From assembly GCF_003385515.1 (NCBI RefSeq), contig NZ_QNVT01000031.1, positions 1 through 64,000 on the forward strand: a DNA stretch of 64,000 bases, given 5' to 3'. A program made the translations under genes and the position numbers. Positions within the stretch are counted from its first letter, which is position 1, and each line of letters starts with the position of its first letter. This DNA comes from Chryseobacterium pennae. GTDB taxonomy: Bacteria > Bacteroidota > Bacteroidia > Flavobacteriales > Weeksellaceae. The notes beneath the pieces are model-generated. The model had not been told where the DNA came from, did no database searches, and was given only the letters and a program-made list of their open reading frames with translations. Below, one piece after another: positions 1-8,407 of this stretch.

Positions 1-49
1 CCAAAAAATCAGGTAACAATAATTTTAATAGCTCGTCGGGAATATGCAT
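1..49 (-). CDS. Possible 5' end of an ISAon1-type transposase gene, cut by the window edge
   Basis: Only the first 16 codons lie in the window (MHIPDELLKLLLPDFL, running off position 1). The pattern of a short start followed by ELLKLxLPxxL resembles, from memory, the N-terminal region of ISAon1-family transposases of Bacteroidetes. The frame stays open upstream of the ATG to a stop near position 175, so a longer N-terminus cannot be excluded. Sixteen residues are too few for a firm assignment; sequence left of the window would settle it. Confidence 0.3.
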   Translation of the reverse strand, partial: MHIPDELLKLLLPDFL

Positions 50-320
50 CCTCAAAGTTAATCTCTTATTTGTTCCTCCACAACTTTTAGCACTGATCCA
101 TCTTATTGTATTGAAAACTGCTGATGGTAATATAAAATAAGCATAGCCTTCAAAAAATATCAGCCATCATGGTAATAATTGACATTTATGAGCCTATTCT
201 GTAAACTTGTCCTCTGTAAGAGCCATGAACAAAATATCTCCTTTAAATAGGCTTCCTGAGAGTGTTGAACAACTGTATAACTTTACCATGAATAATCCGT
301 GAATTGGCGACCAGATAAGA
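50..320. other. Intergenic stretch without a recognisable gene
   Basis: AT-rich sequence between the possible transposase start and the tRNA-Phe terminator. A 73-codon frame on the minus strand runs straight through the tRNA gene and its terminator and is therefore not a gene. No promoter box or repeat was recognised here. Confidence 0.5.
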
Positions 321-351
321 AAACAAAAAAACCTCTGACTAATCAGAGGTT
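321..351 (-). terminator. Rho-independent terminator of tRNA-Phe
   Basis: An inverted repeat AACCTCTGA/TCAGAGGTT with a four-base loop lies just beyond the 3' end of the tRNA. On the minus strand it is followed directly by a run of T residues (positions 330-325), as expected for an intrinsic terminator. Confidence 0.8.
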
Positions 352-357
352 TTAAAG

Positions 358-430
358 TGGTTTCTCCAGGAATCGAACCAGGGACACATGGATTTTCAAT
401 CCATTGCTCTACCAACTGAGCTAAGAAACC
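358..430 (-). tRNA. tRNA-Phe (anticodon GAA)
   Basis: The 73-nt minus-strand sequence folds as a cloverleaf: acceptor GGTTTCT/AGAAACC with discriminator A, D-arm GCTCAGTTGGTAGAGC, anticodon stem ATGGA/TCCAT with loop TTGAAAA giving anticodon GAA, and a TTCGATT T-loop. The 3' CCA is not encoded (CTT follows), so it must be added after transcription. The T-stem is CCTGG/CCTGG and contains a T:T mismatch at its middle pair. An intrinsic terminator follows at once, so the gene appears to be a single transcription unit. Confidence 0.95.
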
Positions 431-539
431 ATTATATTTTTGTTTGACTTACTTCGTTGTTTTAAAGTGATGCAAAAGTAGCAAGTTTTGGTATATAAAG
501 CAAGTATTCATCGTACTTTTTTTACTTAACCCTAAAAAA

Positions 540-2381
540 CTATTGATTATCAGACGAATTATTTTCCTGCTCCTTTCGGATTTGTTCACTCATCTCTTCC
601 AATACCGGTTTAATCGTGTTTTCCGGAAGATCACTGATCCTGATATACATTAATCCGTCAATTGCATCATTGAAGTTAGGATCAACGTTGAATGCGATTA
701 CTTTTGCATTTTGTTTTATATATTTCTTGATAAGCACAGGTAATCTCAATTCCGGTTCAAGATCGTCAATGATCTTATCCAGTTTGTTTAGATCAGACTC
801 CATTTCCTCAAAGAAAATGTTTTTATCCCTGTCTCGAAGCTTTACTTTATACTCATTTCTCGGAGTAATGTACTGAGCTACTGCAGAATCAAAATAATTG
901 GAACGCATAAACTCAATCATCAGAGACTTTGAGAATTCTGAGAACTTATTGGAAATACTTACCCCTCCCATCAGGAATTTATGATCCGGATTTCTCAGGC
1001 ATACATGCACGATTCCTCTCCATAAAAGGAAAAGTGGAAGCGGTTTCTGCTGATATTCCTGACAGATATAAGCACGGCCCATTTCAATCACCTTTTTAAA
1101 GAAAGGGTGAATATCCTGCTCAAACTCAAATAAAGAGCTGGTATAGAAGCCTTTGATGCCATATTTCTTCATGACCTCTCTACCCAATGCCATTCTGTAG
1201 GCTCCTGCAAGTTTTTTCTCGCCATTATCCCAAAGGAACAGGTGATGGTAATGTTTATCATACTCATCCAGGTCAAAAGGAAGATTGCTTCCTTCTCCTA
1301 CCGCACGGAATGTAAGCTCTCTCTGACGCCCGATTTCCCTCATAATAGAAGGAATTTCCTCGTAAGTTGTAAAATAGATCTCGTAGTTTCCGTTGCTGAA
1401 CAGCATTTTTTCTGTTCCTCTCAGTTTATCAACATCTTTGACGATATCCTCTATAGGAGTTTCATCAATAATGTTCTGAACGATGTTTTCTTCTTTTAAT
1501 AAAGGAAACTTAACAGTAAGGTTCTGTAGGTTGATACTTTGAGCCAGAGATTTTCTTTTTTCATAGTAAGATTTCATCATATAAACCTTACGTTTTAGAA
1601 ACTCTCCCAATTCTTCAATAGTTTCCATTTCATCCATTGCCTTTACAGAGATTGGTTTTCCAATCCTGATTCTGATAGGTTTTTCCCTGTCATTCATCAT
1701 TTCTGAAGGAAGCATAAGCGTTTGCAGGCTTGGATGAAGTTTAGCTACCTGATAAAAAAGACGGCTGTTCTTGGCATGGAAATACATAGGAACTACCGGC
1801 ACTTTAGCCATTCTGATCAGCTTAAGTGCCGTTTTTTCCCATTCTTTATCTAAAATTTCTCCATAAGGATTGTTCTTATTAGACACTTCTCCTGCCGGAA
1901 AAATACCTACACAGCCTCCATTCTGCAAATGCTTGAGGGTCTCACGCATTCCTGAAGAGCTGCTGTAAGCTTCTTTTCTGTTTTCAAAAGGGTTCACTGC
2001 GATTACGTACGGTTCCATAGGTTTGATCTTTTCCAGAAGGAAATTTCCCATTACCTTAAAATCCGGACGAACCTCTGATAAGATCTTGCACATCAGAATT
2101 CCGTCAATAGCACCCAGCGGGTGATTGGAAACCAGAACAAACGGTCCCGTTTTCGGAATCTTTGCCAGATCCTCTTCAAAAGCCACATAGCTTAAGTTTC
2201 TTTCTCTTACAAATGAGTCGAAAAAGTCTTTGCCTTCCTTATCTTTTAATTTATCGTATAATTTATTTACTTCATTTATTTTGGCAATGCTCATTACAGC
2301 AGATGCCACCGGATTCTTAAGGAACCCGATTTTACTTAAGCCGGAAGCTTTGATCAGATCGTTTTTCGAAATTAAACTCAT
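540..2381 (-). CDS. Bifunctional OlsF-like acyltransferase (amino-acid lipid synthesis)
   Basis: A 613-residue protein in two halves. Residues about 70-290 form a PlsC-type glycerolipid acyltransferase domain with the catalytic-type motif NHPLGAIDG (86-94) and a FPAGEVS block (161-167). Residues about 330-560 resemble the OlsB/hemolysin GNAT-like N-acyltransferase. This two-domain order is that of OlsF, known from Serratia and Flavobacterium to make ornithine lipids by N- then O-acylation. I infer a role in ornithine or glycine lipid synthesis at the inner membrane; the amino acid used cannot be read from sequence. The ATG at 2381 has no clear Shine-Dalgarno site. The lysC gene lies 22 bp upstream on the same strand, so the two may be cotranscribed. 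Confidence 0.75.
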   Translation of the reverse strand: MSLISKNDLIKASGLSKIGFLKNPVASAVMSIAKINEVNKLYDKLKDKEGKDFFDSFVRERNLSYVAFEEDLAKIPKTGPFVLVSNHPLGAIDGILMCKILSEVRPDFKVMGNFLLEKIKPMEPYVIAVNPFENRKEAYSSSSGMRETLKHLQNGGCVGIFPAGEVSNKNNPYGEILDKEWEKTALKLIRMAKVPVVPMYFHAKNSRLFYQVAKLHPSLQTLMLPSEMMNDREKPIRIRIGKPISVKAMDEMETIEELGEFLKRKVYMMKSYYEKRKSLAQSINLQNLTVKFPLLKEENIVQNIIDETPIEDIVKDVDKLRGTEKMLFSNGNYEIYFTTYEEIPSIMREIGRQRELTFRAVGEGSNLPFDLDEYDKHYHHLFLWDNGEKKLAGAYRMALGREVMKKYGIKGFYTSSLFEFEQDIHPFFKKVIEMGRAYICQEYQQKPLPLFLLWRGIVHVCLRNPDHKFLMGGVSISNKFSEFSKSLMIEFMRSNYFDSAVAQYITPRNEYKVKLRDRDKNIFFEEMESDLNKLDKIIDDLEPELRLPVLIKKYIKQNAKVIAFNVDPNFNDAIDGLMYIRISDLPENTIKPVLEEMSEQIRKEQENNSSDNQ

Positions 2382-2403
2382 GTGTGTTTAGTCGCAATTA
2401 ATA

Positions 2404-3642
2404 TTATTGTGTTACCATTTGAAGAGTATTCTTGGAAATCTGCTCCAATAATACATTTTTTTCGTGGTAAAATCTGTCAATGTGATCCATCTTCGCATTT
2501 CTTACTGTGAATAAAGATACATTTTTAATTGCTTCAGTTTTAAAAATTTTTTGAAGCTCTTCGTTGAGTTCTTCAAGGTGATTAAATTTATCTTCCAGGC
2601 ATAATGCCAGTGAAATGGCAGAATTCTGCATCAGGGAAACCTTGATCTTATATTTAGAAAGATATCCGAAGATCAAACTCATATGGTCTTCTGCAATAAA
2701 AGAGAAGTCTCTGGTAGAGATCTTTAAAAGTTCCTGGTTTTCTTTCAGAATATAAGTTTCTTCCTGTTGATTTTGGTCTGAAGCTCCCACTTTGGTTCCT
2801 GCCTTGGTAGGATCCACAAAAGATTTTACATAAAAAGGAATATTTTTTTGCTGTAATGGCTGTAGCGTCTTTGGGTGAATAACACTTGCCCCATAATAGG
2901 CCATTTCAATAGCTTCTTCATAAGAAATATTGGAAAGCAGCGATACATCATTGAATTTTCTTGGATCTCCGGTCATTACTCCAGGTACATCCTTCCAGAT
3001 CGTCATGGCATCAGCATTTAAGCAGTACGCAAAAATGGCTCCTGAATAATCTGACCCCTCTCTTCCTAAGGTTACCGTGAAGTTATTGTCATCTGATCCG
3101 ATGAATCCCTGGGTAACATAGCAGACTTCAGGGTTTAGATTTGAAATAAACTCTTCCGTTTTTGCCCAGTCTACCGCACCCTCTCTGTATGAATTATCCG
3201 TTTTGATATAATCTCTTGCATCCAGCCATTGATTGGTAAATTGGATTTCATTCAGGTATTCACTTACGATTTTGGTAGAAATCATCTCTCCACAGCTTAC
3301 CACCTGATCATACACGAAGTTATAATTAGGTGATTTGTTTCTTCTTAAAAAAGAATCAATATCGTCAAAAAAGAGATTGATTTCAGCAAAAACCGCATGA
3401 TTTTCAGGAAACAGACCGTCCGCAATCTCGATGTGTTTTCGTTTTATCTTTTCAATCTCAGTTTGATAGTTATCCTTCTTGAAATAAAGTTCTACAACTT
3501 TTTCCAATTCATTGGTCGTCTTGCCCATTGCTGAAATTACCAGCAAACATTTGGCAAATCCTTGGCTTTTTAGAACCATGGACACATTTTTTACACTCTC
3601 GGCGTCTTTCACAGACGCGCCACCAAACTTGAAAATTTTCAT
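2404..3642 (-). CDS. lysC: Aspartate kinase (monofunctional)
   Basis: A 412-residue protein that phosphorylates aspartate, the first step towards lysine, threonine and methionine. It opens with the nucleotide-binding signature KFGGASVKD (5-13) and carries GREGSDYSGA near residue 195, both hallmarks of the family. The C-terminal third (from about residue 300) has the size expected for regulatory ACT domains. No homoserine dehydrogenase is fused to it, unlike ThrA-type enzymes. It shares a strand with the downstream acyltransferase (22-bp gap). A TANNTTTG box 57-64 bp upstream of the ATG gives a plausible promoter. Confidence 0.93.
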   Translation of the reverse strand: MKIFKFGGASVKDAESVKNVSMVLKSQGFAKCLLVISAMGKTTNELEKVVELYFKKDNYQTEIEKIKRKHIEIADGLFPENHAVFAEINLFFDDIDSFLRRNKSPNYNFVYDQVVSCGEMISTKIVSEYLNEIQFTNQWLDARDYIKTDNSYREGAVDWAKTEEFISNLNPEVCYVTQGFIGSDDNNFTVTLGREGSDYSGAIFAYCLNADAMTIWKDVPGVMTGDPRKFNDVSLLSNISYEEAIEMAYYGASVIHPKTLQPLQQKNIPFYVKSFVDPTKAGTKVGASDQNQQEETYILKENQELLKISTRDFSFIAEDHMSLIFGYLSKYKIKVSLMQNSAISLALCLEDKFNHLEELNEELQKIFKTEAIKNVSLFTVRNAKMDHIDRFYHEKNVLLEQISKNTLQMVTQ

Positions 3643-4213
3643 TAAATTGTTAAAAATAAAATTGTTAGATAAAAATTACATGAGTTTTTTACGGAGGACA
3701 AAATTATAAATTTACAGCGAGATATGAAATAGGCTGATGATGCGATGGAATTAAGATTTCCTTAAAATAGCTCTGAAGGGAATGCCTGACTATGTTTGAA
3801 TGCAGGAATAGAGGAGATTAACCTCTATTAAGAATCTTATTTATTCCATACATTTATTTGATATTTATTTTTTTGAATGCCAAAATTTGGCGTCATTATC
3901 TGTAATATAAGGAATTTAATAGAAAGTCACTTTATTCAAAACCTGAGGATAAGGTCAAAAATAAATATAATATAATAAGATCTGTTTTTCAATTTTTCAT
4001 TTGAATCGTTTCATGTTCTGCATTAAAATAAGTAAACAGAATTTTTCATTAGTTTGGGATAAAGAAATGGAGAGGTAATCACAGGCGGATATTCAGTATT
4101 ATGTTTTGTTTTGACTGTATTGTATTGATATACAGAGTTTAAGTTCTTTTGTAATTAAATTTTCTTAATGCAATAAATTTTCCGAAATTTGGGGAAAACG
4201 TAAAAAGAAAAAT
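3643..4213. other. Divergent intergenic region between lysC and fbp
   Basis: About 570 bp of AT-rich DNA separating two divergently transcribed genes. It holds the lysC promoter box, an 8-bp perfect inverted repeat (AATAGAGG/CCTCTATT, 3807-3829) without a T-run, and GAAATTTG near 4184-4191, one base from a -7 consensus and suitably placed for fbp. No coding frame was recognised. Confidence 0.5.
3699..3706 (-). promoter_or_regulatory. Candidate -7 box of the lysC promoter
   Basis: TAATTTTG on the minus strand matches the Bacteroidetes -7 consensus TANNTTTG. It would give a leader of about 50 nt for the aspartate kinase gene. No clear TTG -33 element was found at the usual spacing, so this rests on one box. 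Confidence 0.45.
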
Positions 4214-5230
4214 ATGTCAAATCAACCATTACAGACTTTAGGAGAATTTCTTATCGATAAGCAGGACGATTTTCAGTATTCAACAGGTGAATTTTCTCGT
4301 CTTCTAAGTGCAATAAGATTGGCTTCGAAAGTGGTTAACAGAGAAGTAAATAAAGCCGGAATTGTAGATATTACAGGAGCTGCAGGAAACCAGAATATTC
4401 AAGGGGAAGAACAGCAGAAACTGGATGTAATCGCTAACGAAATTTTTATTACGGCTTTGTCTCAAAGAGAGGTTGTTTGTGGTATTGCTTCAGAGGAAAA
4501 TGATGATTTTATTGATATTAAATGTGGTGAAAACGGACATTTAAGCAAATATGTAGTGTTGATTGATCCTTTAGATGGATCTTCAAACATTGATGTGAAT
4601 GTTTCCGTAGGAACCATTTTCTCTATCTATAGAAGAGTTACCGAACCGGGAACGCCTGTGCAGCTTGAAGATTTTTTACAGAAAGGAGTCAATCAGATTG
4701 CAGCAGGATATGTCATCTACGGTTCTTCCACAATGATCGTTTATACAACAGGAAACGGAGTGAACGGATTTACACTGGATCCATCCTTAGGAACCTATTA
4801 TCTTTCTCATCCCAATATGACTTTCCCAAAAACTGGTAAAATCTATTCCATCAACGAAGGAAATTACATCAAATTCCCTCAGGGAGTGAAAAACTACCTT
4901 AAATATTGCCAGATGGAGGAAGGAGACCGTCCTTATACTTCCAGATATATTGGGTCTTTGGTTGCCGATTTCCATAGAAATATGCTGAAAGGTGGGATTT
5001 ATATTTATCCATCTTATTCTCAGGCACCCAATGGGAAATTAAGATTATTATACGAATGTAATCCAATGGCTTTCCTTGCAGAACAGGCTGGAGGAAAAGC
5101 AACAGACGGATTCAGAAGAATTCTGGAAGTAGAACCTACAGAACTTCACCAGAGAATTCCGTTTTTCTGCGGAAGCATTGATATGGTGGAGAAAGCAGAA
5201 GAGTTTATGCGAATCGACAGCGTAAAATAA
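4214..5230 (+). CDS. fbp: Fructose-1,6-bisphosphatase, class I
   Basis: A 338-residue cytoplasmic enzyme that removes the 1-phosphate of fructose 1,6-bisphosphate in gluconeogenesis. The metal/phosphate signature of class I enzymes is plain: DPLDGSSN at 118-125, with the upstream acidic SEEND block at 93-97 and the C-terminal NGKLRLLYECNPMAFLAEQAGG substrate/metal region represented around residues 273-295. The length is normal for the family. The stop codon overlaps the start of menC (TAATG), so the two are translationally linked although their pathways are unrelated. Confidence 0.96.
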   Translation: MSNQPLQTLGEFLIDKQDDFQYSTGEFSRLLSAIRLASKVVNREVNKAGIVDITGAAGNQNIQGEEQQKLDVIANEIFITALSQREVVCGIASEENDDFIDIKCGENGHLSKYVVLIDPLDGSSNIDVNVSVGTIFSIYRRVTEPGTPVQLEDFLQKGVNQIAAGYVIYGSSTMIVYTTGNGVNGFTLDPSLGTYYLSHPNMTFPKTGKIYSINEGNYIKFPQGVKNYLKYCQMEEGDRPYTSRYIGSLVADFHRNMLKGGIYIYPSYSQAPNGKLRLLYECNPMAFLAEQAGGKATDGFRRILEVEPTELHQRIPFFCGSIDMVEKAEEFMRIDSVK

Positions 5231-6234
5231 TGGAAGCATCATATTTTAAATATTTATTACAATTTAAGCGCCCGAGTGGAACATCTCGCGGCGTTTTGCT
5301 TGATAAGGAAACCTTCATCCTTGAAATTTCAGAAAATGGAAAAAAAGGAACAGGGGAGTGTGCTGTTTTCAGAGGCCTGAGCTTTGATGACAGGCCTGAT
5401 TATGAAGACAAGTTAAAATGGCTCTGTGAAAACATTAGCCAGGATCCGGATTTCTTAAAAGAAGAACTAAAAGACTTCCCTTCGATATGGTTTGGATACG
5501 AACAGGCCGTTCTGAACCTGAAATTTGGAGCTGATCTTTATTTTCCAAGTGAGTTTACCGAAGGAGAATCTGCCATTACTATCAACGGATTAATCTGGAT
5601 GGGAGATGTGGGGTATATGGAAGAACAGATTCAGGATAAACTGGGAAAAGGATTTCATTGCATTAAATTAAAAATTGGAGTCGATTGGAAATCTGAACAT
5701 ATCATTCTTCAAAAGCTAAGAGAGAAATTTTCAAAAGAGCAACTGGAACTTCGGGTGGATGCTAATGGAGGATTCAGTAAAGAAGAAGCAGCCGTTGTTT
5801 TGCAGCAGCTGGCAGATTTGCACATTCATTCCATTGAACAGCCTATTAAAGCCGGAAACTGGAAGAATATGACGGAATTGTGTGCTCAGACGCCAACTCC
5901 TATTGCTTTGGATGAAGAATTGATTGGGATTACAGGTCCGGAAGAAAAGAAAAAACTTTTAGAAACGGTAAAACCGCAATACATCATTTTAAAACCGGCT
6001 TTAATAGGTGGTTTTGCTGGATCTGATGAATGGATTTCCCTTGCTGAAGAACAGAATGTCGGCTGGTGGATTACTTCTGCGTTAGAAAGTAATATCGGCC
6101 TGAATGCCATTGCACAATATACATTCACAAAAAAAAGCCCGATGCCACAAGGTTTAGGTACCGGAGCTTTATTTACAAATAATTTTGAATCCAGTTTAGA
6201 GCTCAGAAATGAGTTGTTGTGGTTCAAAAAATAA
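5230..6234 (+). CDS. menC: o-Succinylbenzoate synthase (enolase superfamily)
   Basis: A 334-residue member of the enolase superfamily, assigned to the menaquinone pathway step that dehydrates SHCHC to o-succinylbenzoate. The catalytic frame is complete: KLK (K146, K148), metal ligands D177 (RVDANGG), E203 (SIEQP) and D228 (LDEE), and K255 in ILKPALIGG. The SALESNIGLNA segment near residue 280 suits OSBS rather than dipeptide epimerase. The start overlaps the fbp stop by one base. menF at 47.2 kb is on the same chromosome but not linked. A dipeptide epimerase or racemase side activity is the main alternative. Confidence 0.85.
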   Translation: MEASYFKYLLQFKRPSGTSRGVLLDKETFILEISENGKKGTGECAVFRGLSFDDRPDYEDKLKWLCENISQDPDFLKEELKDFPSIWFGYEQAVLNLKFGADLYFPSEFTEGESAITINGLIWMGDVGYMEEQIQDKLGKGFHCIKLKIGVDWKSEHIILQKLREKFSKEQLELRVDANGGFSKEEAAVVLQQLADLHIHSIEQPIKAGNWKNMTELCAQTPTPIALDEELIGITGPEEKKKLLETVKPQYIILKPALIGGFAGSDEWISLAEEQNVGWWITSALESNIGLNAIAQYTFTKKSPMPQGLGTGALFTNNFESSLELRNELLWFKK

Positions 6235-6242
6235 AAAATGAA

Positions 6243-6395
6243 TTAACAGGTTGGGTTATTTGAATGTTCCCAATCCCATTCTCTGCAGCATCTGGCTCTG
6301 GCATCCCAGTTGTTGCAGCCTATAGGGACTACCGGAATATTTCCTCCATGAATGGTTTTTAAATCTTTTTTTTCTAGCTTTCTTAGATTTTTCAT
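6243..6395 (-). CDS. Bacteriocin-like GG-leader peptide, Cys-rich core (copy 1)
   Basis: A 50-residue peptide. The leader MKNLRKLEKKDLKTIHGG ends in the double glycine cut by C39 peptidase/ABC exporters and has the form typical of Chryseobacterium bacteriocin-like peptides. The 32-residue core holds four cysteines, including a CC pair, with the pattern GCN-x-W-x5-CCR-x-W shared with the neighbour at 6593-6760. A longer frame runs upstream to 6521 but crosses the neighbour's terminator, so the ATG at 6395 is preferred. No transporter or maturation enzyme lies nearby; the product may be a bacteriocin, a signal, or a substrate of exporters elsewhere. Confidence 0.75.
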   Translation of the reverse strand: MKNLRKLEKKDLKTIHGGNIPVVPIGCNNWDARARCCREWDWEHSNNPTC

Positions 6396-6471
6396 AATTG
6401 GTATTGAGTTTTGGTGATAGTGAATCTGGTGAATGACAGTCAGGAGTATAGAGACTGCCATCTTATTTAAT

Positions 6472-6508
6472 AAAAAACTCCAATGCCGCAAAGTTGGGAC
6501 ATTGGAGC
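6472..6508 (-). terminator. Intrinsic terminator between the two GG-leader peptide genes
   Basis: The inverted repeat CTCCAATG/CATTGGAG (14-base loop) is followed on the minus strand by TTTTTTA. It lies downstream of the 6593-6760 peptide gene and upstream of the 6243-6395 gene, which suggests the two are separate transcription units. Confidence 0.75.
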
Positions 6509-6592
6509 TATATGAGGTCATAATTTTGAACCCGGTTTTAGATCTCAGAAATAAGAGTTAAGCTGATTCAAAATAGAATAGTGCAAAATTAC

Positions 6593-6760
6593 CTAGCAAT
6601 ATGGAGGTGGTGAATCCGGGCAGGTAGTGCCGCCACAGTAATCTGGTGCCCATGCCCTGCAGCATCCTTCCTGTGGACTCCAGCTATTACATCCAAGAGG
6701 AGGTCGTCCTCCACTAATTTGTTTTAATTCTCCTTTGTTTAATTTTCTTAGATTTTTCAT
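6593..6760 (-). CDS. Bacteriocin-like GG-leader peptide, Cys-rich core (copy 2)
   Basis: A 55-residue peptide. The leader MKNLRKLNKGELKQISGG matches the leader of the neighbouring peptide at most positions, and the 37-residue core shares GCN-[NS]-W-x5-CCR-x-W before diverging into a Pro- and Cys-rich tail (CGGTTC, then PPPYC). There are six cysteines in the core, enough for three disulphides. Stop TAG at 6593-6595, ATG at 6758-6760. A strong intrinsic terminator follows. Paralogy with copy 1 is seen directly; secretion by a C39-type exporter and antimicrobial activity are inferences from the leader type. Confidence 0.75.
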   Translation of the reverse strand: MKNLRKLNKGELKQISGGRPPLGCNSWSPQEGCCRAWAPDYCGGTTCPDSPPPYC

Positions 6761-6886
6761 TGTTAATATTTTAGCTTGATGATAGTTAAATGTCTGAATT
6801 TTTTTTCAGATATACAATTTTTTAGACAAGTAAATATTGTGAGATATCGAGAATTGAATAAAATGAAAATGAATGTTGGGAGGTCA

Positions 6887-8407
6887 TTATTTAAATATAT
6901 TCATCTCTTCTTTATAAACTGAGCTTTGTATACTCAGGAAATTTAAGACACTGTGAAACACGTGATTTTGAGAAACTATATCATTAGGCTTTAGTTGTCT
7001 CGAGCCATCAGAAACCCATACTATAAAAGGAATTTCATACTGTTCCTTAGGGGCTATACTTAGGGGCATTCCATGCATGTACAGGTTTTTTTCGCCCAAT
7101 GATTCTCCGTGGTCTGAGACGAAAAGCATTGTGCTTTTATAGTCTTTTAATTGTTTTAAATCCTCAATGACATTATATAAAAGGTAATCTGTGTAAACAA
7201 TTGTATTATCATAGGCATTGATAAGCTCCTGCCGAGAGCAATTACCTAGTTCAACACTATTGCAGACAGGCTTAAAGACCTCAAATCGGGATGGATATTT
7301 TTTACTGTATGTCGGACCGTGGCTTGTACTTGTATGCAATATGACCAATATTTTGTTTTTGGTGCTTGCTGCTATCTGCTCTTTGAGACCGTTTAAAAGT
7401 ATCCCATCATAATTGCAGTCTTCACCCTTGCAATTTGAAAACAGGCTTTCTTTGGTTTGATAATTTTTAATATGCACCGGTGGTTCTCCCCAATTTGTTG
7501 TTCTCCAGATAACATCTACATTATTTCTATATAAATAATTAGGTAAGATTTCATACAGATCATCTGTATTAGTATGTTCCAAAATACATTTTACACCAGC
7601 AGTGGTGTATGTTGCACAAGAGGTGGCTTTAAAACTGTGTAGATTTTGTTCTTTGGAAAGCAATGGATTTGTATTTTTTTCATATCCGTACAACGAGAAA
7701 TTTTGGCTTCGTGCCGATTCTCCGATAACCAGAACGACAACTGATTTTTCATTATTTTTAATGGTTGCGGGAGGTAACAAAATTTCCTTTTCGTTTTTTT
7801 TATATTCATGAATGTAAAAAAGAGAGATATTGACAGAATAAGACCATGGCATGGCAAGGCCACCTAATGTTTTTGAATTTTTATCAATCCATAACCAATT
7901 ACTTGCATTCGCAAATGCTACAATAATTATGAATAACAGAGTTAATGAAGATGTGATTAAAAACTTTTTTAGTGGGATACTAATGATTTTGACATTAATG
8001 ATATAAATGCCGGGAAGTATACCAAGGAAAATAATATAGAGAATTAATTTTATGGAAAAAAAGCTGCTGGACTCTTCGTAATTGGTATTGAATATATTGC
8101 CAATCATACTTTCATCAATGATAACACTATAGGTATTGATAAAATAGACCGCAATGGAACTGATTATAAAGGTAAGTACCAATAAAATTTTCCCAACAAT
8201 CCTCGACAGAAAAAAGATTAAATAGAACGCAAAAGCATTGGCAACTAACATGAGAGTGATTAAACTTATGATGAGCACAACGCCATTTAAACTTTTATAA
8301 TCAACTTTACTGAAGACAAAGGTAAAAAAGGGAATATGAAAGAATATGAAATTAAGAAAGCTCATTAAGAGGGCAAAATCCAATAATTTCAAATTATTTT
8401 TTAACAT
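6887..8407 (-). CDS. Phosphoethanolamine transferase, EptA/MCR family
   Basis: A 506-residue inner-membrane enzyme expected to transfer phosphoethanolamine from phosphatidylethanolamine to lipid A. About five N-terminal membrane segments fill residues 10-175. The periplasmic sulfatase-fold domain shows the zinc/nucleophile set: E230 in VIGES, T268 in CATYTTAG, and D432-H433 in SDHGES, with further ligand candidates in HTSTSHG and MHG. Paired cysteines (264/274, 326/331, 382/390) match disulphides of the family. Its start overlaps the end of the PAP2 phosphatase gene by 14 bp, so the two are translationally coupled. Such enzymes lower susceptibility to cationic peptides; this is inferred, not shown. 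Confidence 0.85.
   Translation of the reverse strand: MLKNNLKLLDFALLMSFLNFIFFHIPFFTFVFSKVDYKSLNGVVLIISLITLMLVANAFAFYLIFFLSRIVGKILLVLTFIISSIAVYFINTYSVIIDESMIGNIFNTNYEESSSFFSIKLILYIIFLGILPGIYIINVKIISIPLKKFLITSSLTLLFIIIVAFANASNWLWIDKNSKTLGGLAMPWSYSVNISLFYIHEYKKNEKEILLPPATIKNNEKSVVVLVIGESARSQNFSLYGYEKNTNPLLSKEQNLHSFKATSCATYTTAGVKCILEHTNTDDLYEILPNYLYRNNVDVIWRTTNWGEPPVHIKNYQTKESLFSNCKGEDCNYDGILLNGLKEQIAASTKNKILVILHTSTSHGPTYSKKYPSRFEVFKPVCNSVELGNCSRQELINAYDNTIVYTDYLLYNVIEDLKQLKDYKSTMLFVSDHGESLGEKNLYMHGMPLSIAPKEQYEIPFIVWVSDGSRQLKPNDIVSQNHVFHSVLNFLSIQSSVYKEEMNIFK

Noticed and set aside
194..415. 73-codon minus-strand frame at the left edge
   Set aside because: It runs through the whole tRNA-Phe gene and its terminator; the peptide is a translated tRNA.
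6396..6521. N-terminal extension of the first GG-leader peptide
   Set aside because: It crosses the terminator of the neighbouring gene, while the ATG at 6395 yields the leader form seen in the paralogue.
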